Assembly: GCA_002309805.1 (NCBI GenBank) | Contig: DBYJ01000020.1 | Coordinates: 1 to 64,000, forward strand | From: Bacteroidales bacterium UBA1189 | GTDB taxonomy: Bacteria > Bacteroidota > Bacteroidia > Bacteroidales > Bacteroidaceae | Direction of reading: 5' to 3' | DNA length: 64,000 nt | In this document: positions 18,162 to 26,077 of the stretch, piece by piece | Numbering within the stretch: the first letter of the stretch is position 1 | Layout of the letters: each line of letters opens with the position of its first letter | Notes under the pieces: model-generated | What the model was told of the DNA's origin: nothing | The model's input: the letters and a program-made list of their open reading frames with translations, nothing else | Database searches by the model: none | Program-made: the position numbers and the translations under genes

Positions 18162-18662
18162 ATGCCAAACACCGTCTTTCTCGGCCTGGGCAGCAACGAA
18201 GGCAACCGGGCCGCACTTCTGGAACAGGCCCTAATCCTTTTAGCTGAAAAGGCAGGAACTGTCGTCAGCCGTTCCTCCATCCTTGAAACGGAACCTTGGG
18301 GCTTTGCTTCCGAGCACAAGTTCCTTAACATGGTCGTTGCCATCGATACCTCCCTCAGCCCCACCCGTTTGCTTGACGTTACCCAACGTATCGAGCGCCG
18401 GCTCGGCCGAAAGCACAAGACGACCTCAGAGAAGACGACGGCCAGCCCATCTAAACGGAGATACCAGGACCGCCCCATCGACATCGACATTCTCCTCTAC
18501 GGCAACCGAATCATCCATACCACACGCCTCGACGTACCCCACCCCCTTATCCTCCAGCGTGAATTCGTCTGGCGCCCTCTCCTTGAAATCGCCCCCGACA
18601 TCCTCTGGCCCCTCACCCAACAGCTCCTTTCTGAGGAAATCAAGATAGGGAAAACGCGTTGA
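18162..18662 (+). CDS. folK: 2-amino-4-hydroxy-6-hydroxymethyldihydropteridine diphosphokinase
   Basis: FolK (HPPK) pyrophosphorylates hydroxymethyl-dihydropterin in folate synthesis. The 166-residue protein has FLGLGSNEGNR, an internal LETEPWG segment, and the signature DRPIDIDILLYG, then VPHPLILQREFVWRPL. The ATG at 18162 is chosen because it places FLGLGSN at the usual distance; earlier in-frame starts lie in repeat DNA or in queA. The last codons and the stop lie at the beginning of a 22-bp tandem repeat (from 18658). Confidence 0.94.
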   Translation: MPNTVFLGLGSNEGNRAALLEQALILLAEKAGTVVSRSSILETEPWGFASEHKFLNMVVAIDTSLSPTRLLDVTQRIERRLGRKHKTTSEKTTASPSKRRYQDRPIDIDILLYGNRIIHTTRLDVPHPLILQREFVWRPLLEIAPDILWPLTQQLLSEEIKIGKTR

Positions 18663-18734
18663 TACACGTGTACCAACGTGTTGATACACGTGGCCCAACG
18701 CGTTGGTACACGTGGCTCAACGCGTTGGGTCAGC
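18658..18734. repeat. Three and a half 22-bp tandem units after folK
   Basis: Units at 18658-18679, 18680-18701, 18702-18723 and a partial fourth follow the pattern GTTGATACACGTGG(C/T)NCAACG. Each contains the palindromes CACGTG and, across the unit border, AACGCGTT. The first unit supplies the folK stop codon. Confidence 0.9.
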
Positions 18735-18803
18735 AAAAAGATACTTTAATTCTCCTCCAATGGGGCGGTATTAGAAAAACCCCCTCAGAAAAACGCAAAT
18801 AAA

Positions 18804-18835
18804 TTTGGTTTTTCATTCGTTTATCCGTACCTTTG
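18804..18835 (+). promoter_or_regulatory. metK promoter
   Basis: TTTG (18804-18807) and TACCTTTG (18828-18835) are 20 nt apart. The transcript would start near 18842 and carry a leader of about 145 nt with the SAM-II aptamer at its 5' end. Confidence 0.8.
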
Positions 18836-18850
18836 CAGCCGAAAAGAAAT

Positions 18851-18902
18851 GAGGAGAGATTTGAGCTGCTTGCAACCTCAGAAAAAAATGCTAAAAACGG
18901 CA
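18851..18902 (+). promoter_or_regulatory. SAM-II riboswitch
   Basis: The leader matches the SAM-II (metA) aptamer layout. P1 is GAGG (18851-18854) with CCTC (18876-18879). The conserved GATTTG is at 18858-18863, and TTGCAA closes the loop. The 3' A-rich strand contains AAATGCTAAAAA. The pseudoknot GCTG (18865-18868) pairs with CGGC (18898-18901). A small hairpin (CAG/CGGC with GCCG/CTG, about 18901-18918) follows and would compete for the last pseudoknot base. No U-run follows, so control may act on translation or later folding. It lies in front of the SAM synthetase gene, which fits feedback by SAM. Confidence 0.78.
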
Positions 18903-18987
18903 GTCGGCTTGCGCCGCTGTTTGCACGTGCACGATTTCTCCCGTTTCTTGGTAACGAATGGTTTAACTTTTTATTCAGTAAAAAGAA

Positions 18988-20295
18988 ATGGGATATTTGT
19001 TTACATCTGAATCGGTGTCGGAAGGACACCCTGACAAAGTGGCGGATCAGATTTCGGACGCCATACTGGACGAACTGCTGGCTTACGACCCGACCTCGAA
19101 GGTAGCCTGCGAGACGCTGGTCACGACAGGACAAGTGATGATTGCAGGCGAAGTGACATCGGATGCCTACGTAGATCTACAGGAGGTGGCACGCCGTACC
19201 ATCAAGAAGATTGGCTACACGAAAAGCGACTATCACTTCGACGGGGACTCGTGTGGCGTGTTGAGCGCTATCCACGAACAAAGTGCTGACATCCATCGCG
19301 GAGTCGTGCGTAACAATCCGCTCGACCAAGGGGCAGGAGACCAGGGAATGATGTTCGGCTACGCCACCACGGAGACGGAAGACTACATGCCGCTGCCGCT
19401 TTGGCTGGCTCATCGCATCGTGCGCACGTTGGCCGAAATCAGGCACGAAGGCAGAGAAATGACCTACCTGCGGCCTGACGCCAAGAGCCAGGTGACGATT
19501 GAGTATGCCGATGACGGCACGCCCATCCGCATCGATACTATTGTGGTAAGCACGCAACACGACGATTGGGTGCATCTCACCGACACGCCCGAGGAGACGC
19601 AGGAGGCTGCCGACGCTACGATGTTGGCCACCATCCGCCGCGATGTGGAGGAGATACTGATTCCGCGCGTCAAGGCTCAGATTACCGACCCCAAAACGGC
19701 AGCCCTGTTCGACGGACACTATACACTCCACGTCAATCCGACGGGAAAGTTTGTGATTGGCGGGCCTGCTGGTGACACGGGGCTGACTGGACGCAAGATT
19801 ATTGTTGACACCTATGGCGGACGAGGAGCCCACGGAGGCGGAGCATTCAGCGGTAAGGACCCCAGCAAGGTCGACCGAAGTGCCGCATACGCCGCCCGCC
19901 ATATCGCCAAGAACATGGTGGCAGCAGGCATAGCCGACGAGATGCTCGTCCAGATTTCATACGCCATCGGCGTAGCCAAGCCCGTCAGCATCTTCGTGAA
20001 CACCTATGGCCGCAGCCACGTCAGTCTGTCCGACGGCGAGATTGCCGAGCGCATCCCCACGCTCTTCGACCTCCGTCCCCACGCTATTGAGGAACGGCTG
20101 AAGCTCCGCGCCCCCATCTATACCGAAACGGCTGCCTACGGTCATGTAGGCCGTCAGCCGCAAGTGGTCCACAAACACTTCACGAACCTTTACAAAGGTT
20201 CGCGGGATATAGACGTCGAGCTATTCACCTGGGAGAAACTGGACCAGGTAGAGACGCTCCGCAACATTTTTTCTCCCTTTTTCATTGTAAAATAA
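18988..20295 (+). CDS. metK: S-adenosylmethionine synthetase
   Basis: MetK makes SAM from methionine and ATP. The 435-residue protein shows [20 protein letters not shown] at the start, the [12 protein letters not shown] motif near residue 118, and [22 protein letters not shown] (P-loop-like) near 280. It is longer than the E. coli enzyme, mostly through insertions around residues 150-200, as usual in Bacteroidota. It has its own promoter and a probable SAM-II riboswitch leader, so product feedback is expected. Confidence 0.97.
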   Translation: MGYLFTSESVSEGHPDKVADQISDAILDELLAYDPTSKVACETLVTTGQVMIAGEVTSDAYVDLQEVARRTIKKIGYTKSDYHFDGDSCGVLSAIHEQSADIHRGVVRNNPLDQGAGDQGMMFGYATTETEDYMPLPLWLAHRIVRTLAEIRHEGREMTYLRPDAKSQVTIEYADDGTPIRIDTIVVSTQHDDWVHLTDTPEETQEAADATMLATIRRDVEEILIPRVKAQITDPKTAALFDGHYTLHVNPTGKFVIGGPAGDTGLTGRKIIVDTYGGRGAHGGGAFSGKDPSKVDRSAAYAARHIAKNMVAAGIADEMLVQISYAIGVAKPVSIFVNTYGRSHVSLSDGEIAERIPTLFDLRPHAIEERLKLRAPIYTETAAYGHVGRQPQVVHKHFTNLYKGSRDIDVELFTWEKLDQVETLRNIFSPFFIVK

Positions 20296-20306
20296 AAAAT
20301 TGTAGT

Positions 20307-20314
20307 TATTTTTG
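20307..20314 (+). promoter_or_regulatory. -7 box of the DUF4384/caspase operon
   Basis: TATTTTTG begins 12 nt after the metK stop codon. A TTG-type -33 element would lie inside the metK 3' end. Confidence 0.6.
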
Positions 20315-20334
20315 CGGGCAAAAGAAGAATGACT

Positions 20335-21234
20335 ATGAAAAATGCCACAAGAACTATACTGATGCTGATGCTGTGTGTACCCTTCACGGCTGTAGCTCAG
20401 AAGGTAGTTAATGTTCACGGAAAGGGTACCTATGTCGTGGGCGAAAACGAGAATATCACGCTTACAGAAGCCAAGCTTCGCTGTATTGAATGGGCCAAGA
20501 CTGACGCCATCGAGCAGGCCTTCGGCAAAAGCATCACATCGAACATCATCGACACGAACCTCTCGTCCACAGGGGCAGAAGGAACGGTGGAGAGTTCGTA
20601 CTTCTGGATGAATACCGAAGCCATGTCGCGCGGCGACTGGTTGGGCGACACCCGTGACCCTAAAATAACCGTAGAGTACATCAAAGGCGAGCTGTTCTTC
20701 ACCGCCGAGGTGTGGGGCAAGGCCCGCGAGATTGCCCAGGCAAAGACGAACCTGAAATGGGACATCCTAAAGGACAACGACGGCAGGCAGGTGGAGGCAT
20801 CCACATTCACCAATGGTGAGCGGATTTACGTTCGTTTCCGTTCGCCCGCCAACGGCTACGTCGCAGCCTATCTGATACAGAGCAACAGCAGCGAGACTAC
20901 CTGCCTGCTACCCTACAGAGGCGACACCAGCGGCCGTTTCGAAGTGAAGGGTGGAAAAAGCTATACCTTCTTCGACAAGACGAGCACCCCTCCAGCCCCC
21001 TACAACATCAAGATGACGACGGAACAGGCGTTTGAGATGGACGGCATCGTCATCGTCTATTCGCCCAATCCCTTCACCAAAGCCAACGATACCGATGCAG
21101 ATGATGCCCTTCATTTGAATACCCTTGGTGCCCGCGAGTTCCGCGACTGGCTGAGGAAAAGTCAGCAGGCCGACCGCGAAATGGTGGTTGAGACGCGTTG
21201 GGTGAAAATCACCAACAAAGATGCTGAGGAATAG
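20335..21234 (+). CDS. DUF4384 domain secreted protein
   Basis: The 299-residue protein has a signal peptide (residues about 1-22, ending AVAQ). The N-terminal half (LTEAKLRCIEWAKTDAIEQAFG) resembles a family that oligomerises in the envelope. The C-terminal half from about 140 carries a DUF4384 domain, with GERIYVRFRSPANGYVAAYLI and FEMDGIVIVYSPNPF. DUF4384 is often found next to or fused with caspase-like peptidases, and here a caspase-like gene lies two genes downstream. A role as partner or substrate of that peptidase is inference. The start at 20335 is preferred over 20329. Confidence 0.8.
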   Translation: MKNATRTILMLMLCVPFTAVAQKVVNVHGKGTYVVGENENITLTEAKLRCIEWAKTDAIEQAFGKSITSNIIDTNLSSTGAEGTVESSYFWMNTEAMSRGDWLGDTRDPKITVEYIKGELFFTAEVWGKAREIAQAKTNLKWDILKDNDGRQVEASTFTNGERIYVRFRSPANGYVAAYLIQSNSSETTCLLPYRGDTSGRFEVKGGKSYTFFDKTSTPPAPYNIKMTTEQAFEMDGIVIVYSPNPFTKANDTDADDALHLNTLGAREFRDWLRKSQQADREMVVETRWVKITNKDAEE

Positions 21235-21328
21235 ATACAAAATAAAATAATTAGAAACCGATGGAGCAGCGAGAGCAAAAGAGCTTGCTCATTTTGCCGA
21301 GTCGTGACAGAGGAAGAACGAAGTTCAA

Positions 21329-21357
21329 TTAGAAATTAGAAATTAGGAATTAATATA
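21329..21357. repeat. AATTAGA heptad repeat
   Basis: Four 7-bp units (AATTAGA, AATTAGA, AATTAGG, AATTAAT) precede the second gene of the operon. Confidence 0.82.
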
Positions 21358-21359
21358 GT

Positions 21360-22283
21360 ATGAAAAAGAGATTATTGCTATTTGCTGCATGCCTGTCGGG
21401 GCTGACGGCATTTGCCCAAGTGGAGAATGAGGATGGTCGTTGGTTGAACATCGACTTGAAAGAAGACTCCACAGAAATCGTCACCATCGACGACATTATC
21501 AAGGAACAACAGGACGTGACCACGCGCAACACCCGCGAAATGCACTATGCTGACGTCTGGGGCCGTCGAGGTTTCTTCAACATCGCCTACAACAAGGAAG
21601 CCACCCTTATTCCCTGGCATCCTATTGATAAGGTGTATTCAGGCCCCTTCAGGGGTTCTACGGCCGACTGGAGCTTCACCCTCCAGAAGGGACGCAACTA
21701 CCCGCTCCACAAGACCCCTATTGCCAACACCGTGCAGATCTGCCTCGACTACACCGGATTGGACCTGACAGCTAACCACTACAAGCCTGGCTCAGGACAA
21801 TACCTCTACGACAGCAGCCAGAAAACCCAACAAACCGTAGATGGAAAGGTAAAGAGCTTCTACTATGTGCCCTGGCGCCTGGAGAAGTACGAGGCCAGCT
21901 ATGGCATGTCCCTGGGCCCCTCGATTACCATCGCCCCGTTCAACTACGTGAACTATGACCCCATCCACTACCTGAAGTTCAACGTCTATTATCATGTGGG
22001 CTATCAGGCATCCATTATCTATATGCTTAACAATAAGGAAGCAGATGCCAACACGAGTACGTCCTCAGACCATTCGGGTATGGCCGAAAACCTCAAGCTC
22101 CTTTGGGGACATGGCATGTACACCTCGTATGGCGCCAGCATGTCGTGGAAGGCTCTCGGCATCGGCTTCGAGAAGCGTACGGGTTCAACACGCTATCAGC
22201 CGCTCAACACCAGCGACTTCGGTACCGAAAGCAACGGCTTTAACTCCAAATTCACCCGCTTCTACATCCAGTTCAGAATGTGA
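21360..22283 (+). CDS. Secreted protein of unknown function
   Basis: I do not recognise this 307-residue protein. It has a clear signal peptide (MKKRLLLFAACLSGLTAFAQ). The body is rich in Tyr, Trp and Ser with alternating hydrophobic residues, and it ends FYIQFRM. That fits a small outer-membrane beta barrel or a beta-rich periplasmic protein. A central acidic segment (EDSTEIVTIDDIIKEQQD) sits near residues 38-57. It lies between a DUF4384 gene and a caspase-like gene on the same strand, so a shared role is likely. Confidence 0.7.
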   Translation: MKKRLLLFAACLSGLTAFAQVENEDGRWLNIDLKEDSTEIVTIDDIIKEQQDVTTRNTREMHYADVWGRRGFFNIAYNKEATLIPWHPIDKVYSGPFRGSTADWSFTLQKGRNYPLHKTPIANTVQICLDYTGLDLTANHYKPGSGQYLYDSSQKTQQTVDGKVKSFYYVPWRLEKYEASYGMSLGPSITIAPFNYVNYDPIHYLKFNVYYHVGYQASIIYMLNNKEADANTSTSSDHSGMAENLKLLWGHGMYTSYGASMSWKALGIGFEKRTGSTRYQPLNTSDFGTESNGFNSKFTRFYIQFRM

Positions 22284-22302
22284 TGAAGAATTATAGAATT
22301 AG

Positions 22303-22331
22303 GAATGAGAAATTAGGAATTAAGAATTAGA
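22303..22331. repeat. GAATTAG heptad repeat
   Basis: Units GAATTAG, GAATGAG, AAATTAG, GAATTAA and GAATTAG precede the caspase gene; same family as at 21329-21357. Confidence 0.8.
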
Positions 22332-22348
22332 AACAAAAATATAAAACT

Positions 22349-23866
22349 ATGAAAAAGTATATCGTTCTCTTTTTCGCCGCCCTCCTCTGCCTGCCGTCGG
22401 GTTGGGCAAAGTCGTCCATCTACAAGACTGAGGGCAACTGCGGCCCCGATGTCAAATGGGCCTTCGACGGTCTCACCCTCACCATTGTCAACGCCAGCAA
22501 GGAAGGTGCCTTCGTGGCCATCCCCGACTACGACATGAAGCGCAACGTCGCCCCATGGACAAAGAAAAAACTCGATGTGAAGAAGGTGCAGATTGGTTCT
22601 GGTATCACCCGTATCGGCTCGTGCTCCTTTGCCGGAATGGAGAATCTCCAGGAAGTCGTCTTCCTTGGTCGCGATGTCGTCCAGATTGGCTGGGGAGCCT
22701 TCCTCGGCTGCTCACGCCTGCGCAACATCTCCTTGCCCATCGGCCTCCGCAGCATCGAGACCATCGCCTTCGCCCGCTGCACATCGCTCAATAGCGTTAA
22801 GATCCCTGATCAATGCCGTGTGGCCGACCAGGCTTTCGTCTCCTGCACCAACCTGCAGAGTGTCGAGCTCAGCCCCACCGCCATTCTCGGCCGCCATGTC
22901 TTTGCCAACGAGGTGAAAATCAACAACCGCGTGCGCCACGCTCTCTATAGTGGCGAGGTGCGCCGTCTGCCCACATACATTAATGCGGGTAATGCTGCCG
23001 AGTATGGTTTTGCTCCCGCCATCGTCGAGAAGTTTACTGCCGGCCGCGTCCTCGACATCGACTACGACTACATGACCTCCGGCGTCGATTCCATCATTCC
23101 TCAGGGATACTTCGCCCGCAACAACACCTACGCCCTCATCATCGGCAACCAGAACTACCGCTTTGTTTCTGACGTCCCCTACGCCATCCACGACGCCCGC
23201 GTCTTTGCCGAATACTGCCAGAAGACCCTCGGCATTCCCGCCCAGAACATCCATCTTACCGAGGATGCCACTAAGCAGATGATTCTTGAGGAAGAGCTTG
23301 AGGATTGGGTGGAGCGCATCCCCGACCGTGAGAAGAAAAACCTCATCGTCTATTATGCCGGCCACGGCGTGCCCGATGTGAAAAACAAGAACAAGGCCTA
23401 CATCCTGCCCACCGACGTTCGCGGCACGAGCCCCCAGCGCGGCATCGCCCTTGACGCCTTCTATTCCAGACTGGGCGACCTTGCCTTCCATCAGACCAGC
23501 GTATTCCTTGATGCCTGCTTCAGCGGCGTCAACCGCGAGAACGAGGGCGTTACCGACGGCCTGCGCGGCGTGGAGATCGAGGCTGAAGAAGCTGAACTGG
23601 GCGGCGGCTCCGTCGTCGTCTTCTCCGCAGCACAGGGCAACGAGACCGCACAGGGCTATCCCGAGCAGGGACACGGCCTCTTCACCTACTACCTGCTGAA
23701 GGAGATGCAGGAGACGGGCGGCGTGATCAATTTCGGCCTTCTATCCGATCGTCTCAAACGCAACGTCTCCACACGTGCGCCCCAGCTGAAGATGCGCAAA
23801 GCGCAGACTCCTGCAACCACAGCCACCCAGCAGGCCGCCGAGACTTGGCGCGAAATGCAGTTCTGA
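22349..23866 (+). CDS. Secreted caspase-like peptidase with BspA-type LRR domain
   Basis: The 505-residue protein has a signal peptide (1-20) and a BspA-type leucine-rich repeat region (about 75-180: units such as ITRIGSCSFAGMENLQEVVF). A caspase/peptidase C14 domain follows from about 255. Its catalytic dyad is visible: His339 in YYAGHGVP and Cys390 in LDACFSG. An activation cleavage loop may lie around 395-410 (NRENEGVTDGLRG). Clan CD enzymes cut after a specific P1 residue, Arg or Lys in metacaspases; the specificity here is unknown. The LRR may present the enzyme to a partner. It closes the operon with DUF4384. Confidence 0.88.
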   Translation: MKKYIVLFFAALLCLPSGWAKSSIYKTEGNCGPDVKWAFDGLTLTIVNASKEGAFVAIPDYDMKRNVAPWTKKKLDVKKVQIGSGITRIGSCSFAGMENLQEVVFLGRDVVQIGWGAFLGCSRLRNISLPIGLRSIETIAFARCTSLNSVKIPDQCRVADQAFVSCTNLQSVELSPTAILGRHVFANEVKINNRVRHALYSGEVRRLPTYINAGNAAEYGFAPAIVEKFTAGRVLDIDYDYMTSGVDSIIPQGYFARNNTYALIIGNQNYRFVSDVPYAIHDARVFAEYCQKTLGIPAQNIHLTEDATKQMILEEELEDWVERIPDREKKNLIVYYAGHGVPDVKNKNKAYILPTDVRGTSPQRGIALDAFYSRLGDLAFHQTSVFLDACFSGVNRENEGVTDGLRGVEIEAEEAELGGGSVVVFSAAQGNETAQGYPEQGHGLFTYYLLKEMQETGGVINFGLLSDRLKRNVSTRAPQLKMRKAQTPATTATQQAAETWREMQF

Positions 23867-23887
23867 CAGGAAGTTAAGAGCATCTTT

Positions 23888-23997
23888 TTTAGTTAAGAAT
23901 TAAGAGTTAAGAGTTAAGAAAAAATGTCTTGCATGCAGCGTTCCGAGAGTCAGGGCTATTTTTCTTAACTCTTAACTATTAACTCTTAACTTTTTTA
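23888..23997 (+). terminator. Long heptad hairpin ending the caspase operon
   Basis: Tandem GAGTTAA/GAATTAA units (23891-23919) and tandem TTAACTC/TTAACTA units (23963-23990) form arms of about 28 bp around a 43-nt loop, followed by CTTTTTTAAAA. The stem plus T-run looks like a terminator between the caspase gene and the TPR regulator, built from heptad repeats. Confidence 0.65.
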
Positions 23998-24001
23998 AAA
24001 A

Positions 24002-24059
24002 TGTCACGTTTTTGTCACGCAAAACATTTGGAGCGTAAGGGAGAGATGGTGTACTTTTG
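24002..24059 (+). promoter_or_regulatory. TGTCACG-type promoter 1 (TPR regulator)
   Basis: TGTCACG at 24002-24008 and 24013-24019 form a direct repeat with an 11-bp period. After 7 nt comes TTTG (24027-24030, in TTTGGAG), then 21 nt, then TACTTTTG (24052-24059). The same layout occurs at 25989 and 32722. The boxes exclude the upstream TTG start at 24057. Confidence 0.85.
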
Positions 24060-24086
24060 CCCCTGAAACCGACAAAAGGAGACACC

Positions 24087-25793
24087 ATGACCCTGACAAA
24101 AACCATCATCCGAACCCTTATAGCAGCAGCGGCAACCCTGCCTCTGCTGCTTGTTTCTTGTCAACACAGAGATACGAACACCATAGCCAGCCTTCAGACT
24201 GCCGAAGAACTGCTGGAAACCTATCCCCGCGAAGCCCTCGCCCTGCTCGCGGAGATTGAAGATGGAAAATTGAAAATTGAAGATTATCCTGCGGAAGAGG
24301 CTGGTCAGAAGTCTGGAAAAAATCTTCCATCTTCAATTTTCAATTTTCAATCAAAAAAGGAGGCGGCTCTCTACGCCATCCTCCGCACACAGGCTGACTA
24401 CAAGTGCTTTGTCCCCCTTACGTCCGACTCGCTCATCCGCATCGCCACAGACTACTATGGCCGTCCGCGTCGTCCCCATTATCATGCTGCCATGGCGTGG
24501 TATTCGCTGGGTTGCGTCCGTGCCGAACAGGGCGACGATATTGGTGCCGTCGAAGCCTTCCTGACGGCACAGCCCCTCTTCCCCGATACCACTTCGCGCT
24601 ACTATGCCCTATGCTGCCAGAACCTTGGCCACCACTACGCCAACCGCGGCATGTTTGACGATGCCCTCGCAGCCTATCGCCGTTTCGGCCGTTCGCCTGC
24701 CGTGTCGGAGCGCGACACGCTTGTCAACAACTACCACATCGCGCGCGCCCTTATTAATAGAGGCGCAGCCGACGAAGCCGACACCCTCCTTCAGCGCCTC
24801 ATCCGCCATCCCCGTGCCGCCGAAGGGCTGAAGCAGAAGGCTCACTTCGAGGCCGCCAAGCTCTGCTGCTACCTCCGCGAGGACTACCCCACAGCCAAGG
24901 CACACGCCTACGACTGTCTGCGCGGCAAGACCTTCGGCGCCGTCTATAGCGTGTTGGGCGACGCCTACCTCGGATTGGGGCAAGCCGATTCCGCAGCCTA
25001 CTGCTTCCGTCGCGCCCTTCATGAGGACGAGGAACTCTTCACCCAAGCCAATATCTGCCGCAAGATGGCTCCCCTTAGCCTCCAGCTCGGACATCCCGAC
25101 TCTGTGGCCTACTATATGGAGCGCTACACCCTCTTGGCCGACTCGGCCTGGAGGCAATGGAACGGCACGGAGCTTGCCGAACTCAACAGCCGTCACGAGA
25201 TGGAGATGCAGTCGCGCCGCGAAAAGGCACGCCGCGAGCACCTCACCACCCTGCTGGCCTCGTCGTTCGTCTTCGTCCTGCTCATCGTAGCCACCCTGTT
25301 CCTGTTGATTGAACGCTACCAGAAAAACCGCCTCATCCGTCTCCAGCAGCTGCTCTCGAAGGCCCGTCTGGAAATCCTGCGGCAGAAGGAGAAGATGGAG
25401 AGCATGCAGTCCATACCCCCAGAGGAGAACCAGCAGCTGCTCGACTTGCGCCGCGGACAATGCACCCTCAGCCGTCAGGCGTTCTTCCTCACCCCTTGGG
25501 CTAAACGGCTCAACGAATTCGAAGTCAAGGGGCAGGATTTGACCCTTGAACAGAACAAGGAGCTCCGCGCCACGTTAGCCGACTGCTTTGCCGACGTCAT
25601 GGTCGATTTGAAGAACGACTGCCCCTCGCTCAACCTCGACGAAGTCTATTACTGCCTCTACTCCTACCTCGGCATGAGCACCAACCTCATCGCCCAATGC
25701 GAGCGCAGCAACCCCACCGTACTCCGCAAGCGCAAGAGCCGCATCCGCAGCAAGGTTGGCGACGACTGGAGCACCCTTTTCTTTAACGCCTAA
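24087..25793 (+). CDS. Membrane TPR protein with C-terminal HTH-like domain (probable regulator)
   Basis: The 568-residue protein starts with a lipoprotein-like signal (ATLPLLLVSCQH). It then has tetratricopeptide-type helical repeats to about 375, one membrane helix near 387-408 (LLASSFVFVLLIVATLFLLI), a basic coiled coil, and a C-terminal 70-residue domain. That domain contains LNLDEVYYCLYSYLGMSTNLIAQ and TVLRKRKSRIRSKVG, which look like a helix-turn-helix of LuxR-like form. This is a known design of Bacteroidota membrane regulators. Residues about 56-91 are encoded by an inverted pair of heptad repeats (24255-24350) inserted in frame between TPR helices. Its promoter shares the TGTCACG element with two downstream surface genes, so it may activate itself and them. 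Confidence 0.85.
   Translation: MTLTKTIIRTLIAAAATLPLLLVSCQHRDTNTIASLQTAEELLETYPREALALLAEIEDGKLKIEDYPAEEAGQKSGKNLPSSIFNFQSKKEAALYAILRTQADYKCFVPLTSDSLIRIATDYYGRPRRPHYHAAMAWYSLGCVRAEQGDDIGAVEAFLTAQPLFPDTTSRYYALCCQNLGHHYANRGMFDDALAAYRRFGRSPAVSERDTLVNNYHIARALINRGAADEADTLLQRLIRHPRAAEGLKQKAHFEAAKLCCYLREDYPTAKAHAYDCLRGKTFGAVYSVLGDAYLGLGQADSAAYCFRRALHEDEELFTQANICRKMAPLSLQLGHPDSVAYYMERYTLLADSAWRQWNGTELAELNSRHEMEMQSRREKARREHLTTLLASSFVFVLLIVATLFLLIERYQKNRLIRLQQLLSKARLEILRQKEKMESMQSIPPEENQQLLDLRRGQCTLSRQAFFLTPWAKRLNEFEVKGQDLTLEQNKELRATLADCFADVMVDLKNDCPSLNLDEVYYCLYSYLGMSTNLIAQCERSNPTVLRKRKSRIRSKVGDDWSTLFFNA
24255..24350. repeat. Inverted heptad repeats inside the TPR regulator gene
   Basis: The left arm reads GATTGAA, GATGGAA, AATTGAA, AATTGAA, GATT. 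The right arm, 24319-24350, is the reverse complement of GATTGAA, AATTGAA, AATTGAA, GATGGAA, GATT. They could form a hairpin of about 32 bp in the mRNA. The open frame runs through both arms and the 32-nt loop. Confidence 0.88.
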
Positions 25794-25829
25794 GAAAAAC
25801 CCTTCCACTCTCCATCCTTAATCTTCCTC

Positions 25830-25903
25830 ATTTTTCTTTTTCAATCTTCAATTCTCCATCCTTAATCTTCAATCTTCAATTTTCAATCTTCAATCTAAAA
25901 TTT
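25830..25903. repeat. CTTCAAT heptad repeats after the TPR regulator
   Basis: Units such as TCTTCAA and TTTTCAA repeat with 7-bp spacing in the gap before the BspA gene; they match the arm sequences inside the regulator gene. Confidence 0.8.
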
Positions 25904-25927
25904 TTCCCCATTTCATCGGAGTTTTTC

Positions 25928-26046
25928 TGTCACAACGAACAATTCTTGTCACGAATTAATCCCTCCCATTCATACAAAAAAAGTAAAATGTCACGTTTTT
26001 GTCACACAAAAAGTTTGGAGGATACCTTAATTCATCCCTAAATTTG
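25928..26046 (+). promoter_or_regulatory. TGTCACG-type promoter 2 (BspA-type protein)
   Basis: TGTCACG (25989-25995) and TGTCACA (26000-26006) have an 11-bp period. TTTG (26014-26017, in TTTGGAGGATA) follows 7 nt later and TAAATTTG (26039-26046) 21 nt after that. A further TGTCACA (25928-25934) and TGTCACG (25947-25953), 19 bp apart, lie upstream and may be an extra site. Confidence 0.85.
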
Positions 26047-26077
26047 CACCAAGAAAAAACAAGAAACCGATAGAATT

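Noticed and set aside
20183..20203. A palindrome CGAACCTTTACAAAGGTTCG as terminator at the end of metK.
   Set aside because: It lies inside the conserved MetK coding sequence and no T-run follows.
24057..24086. Upstream TTG start of the TPR regulator.
   Set aside because: The codon lies within the TACTTTTG promoter box, so it would not be transcribed.
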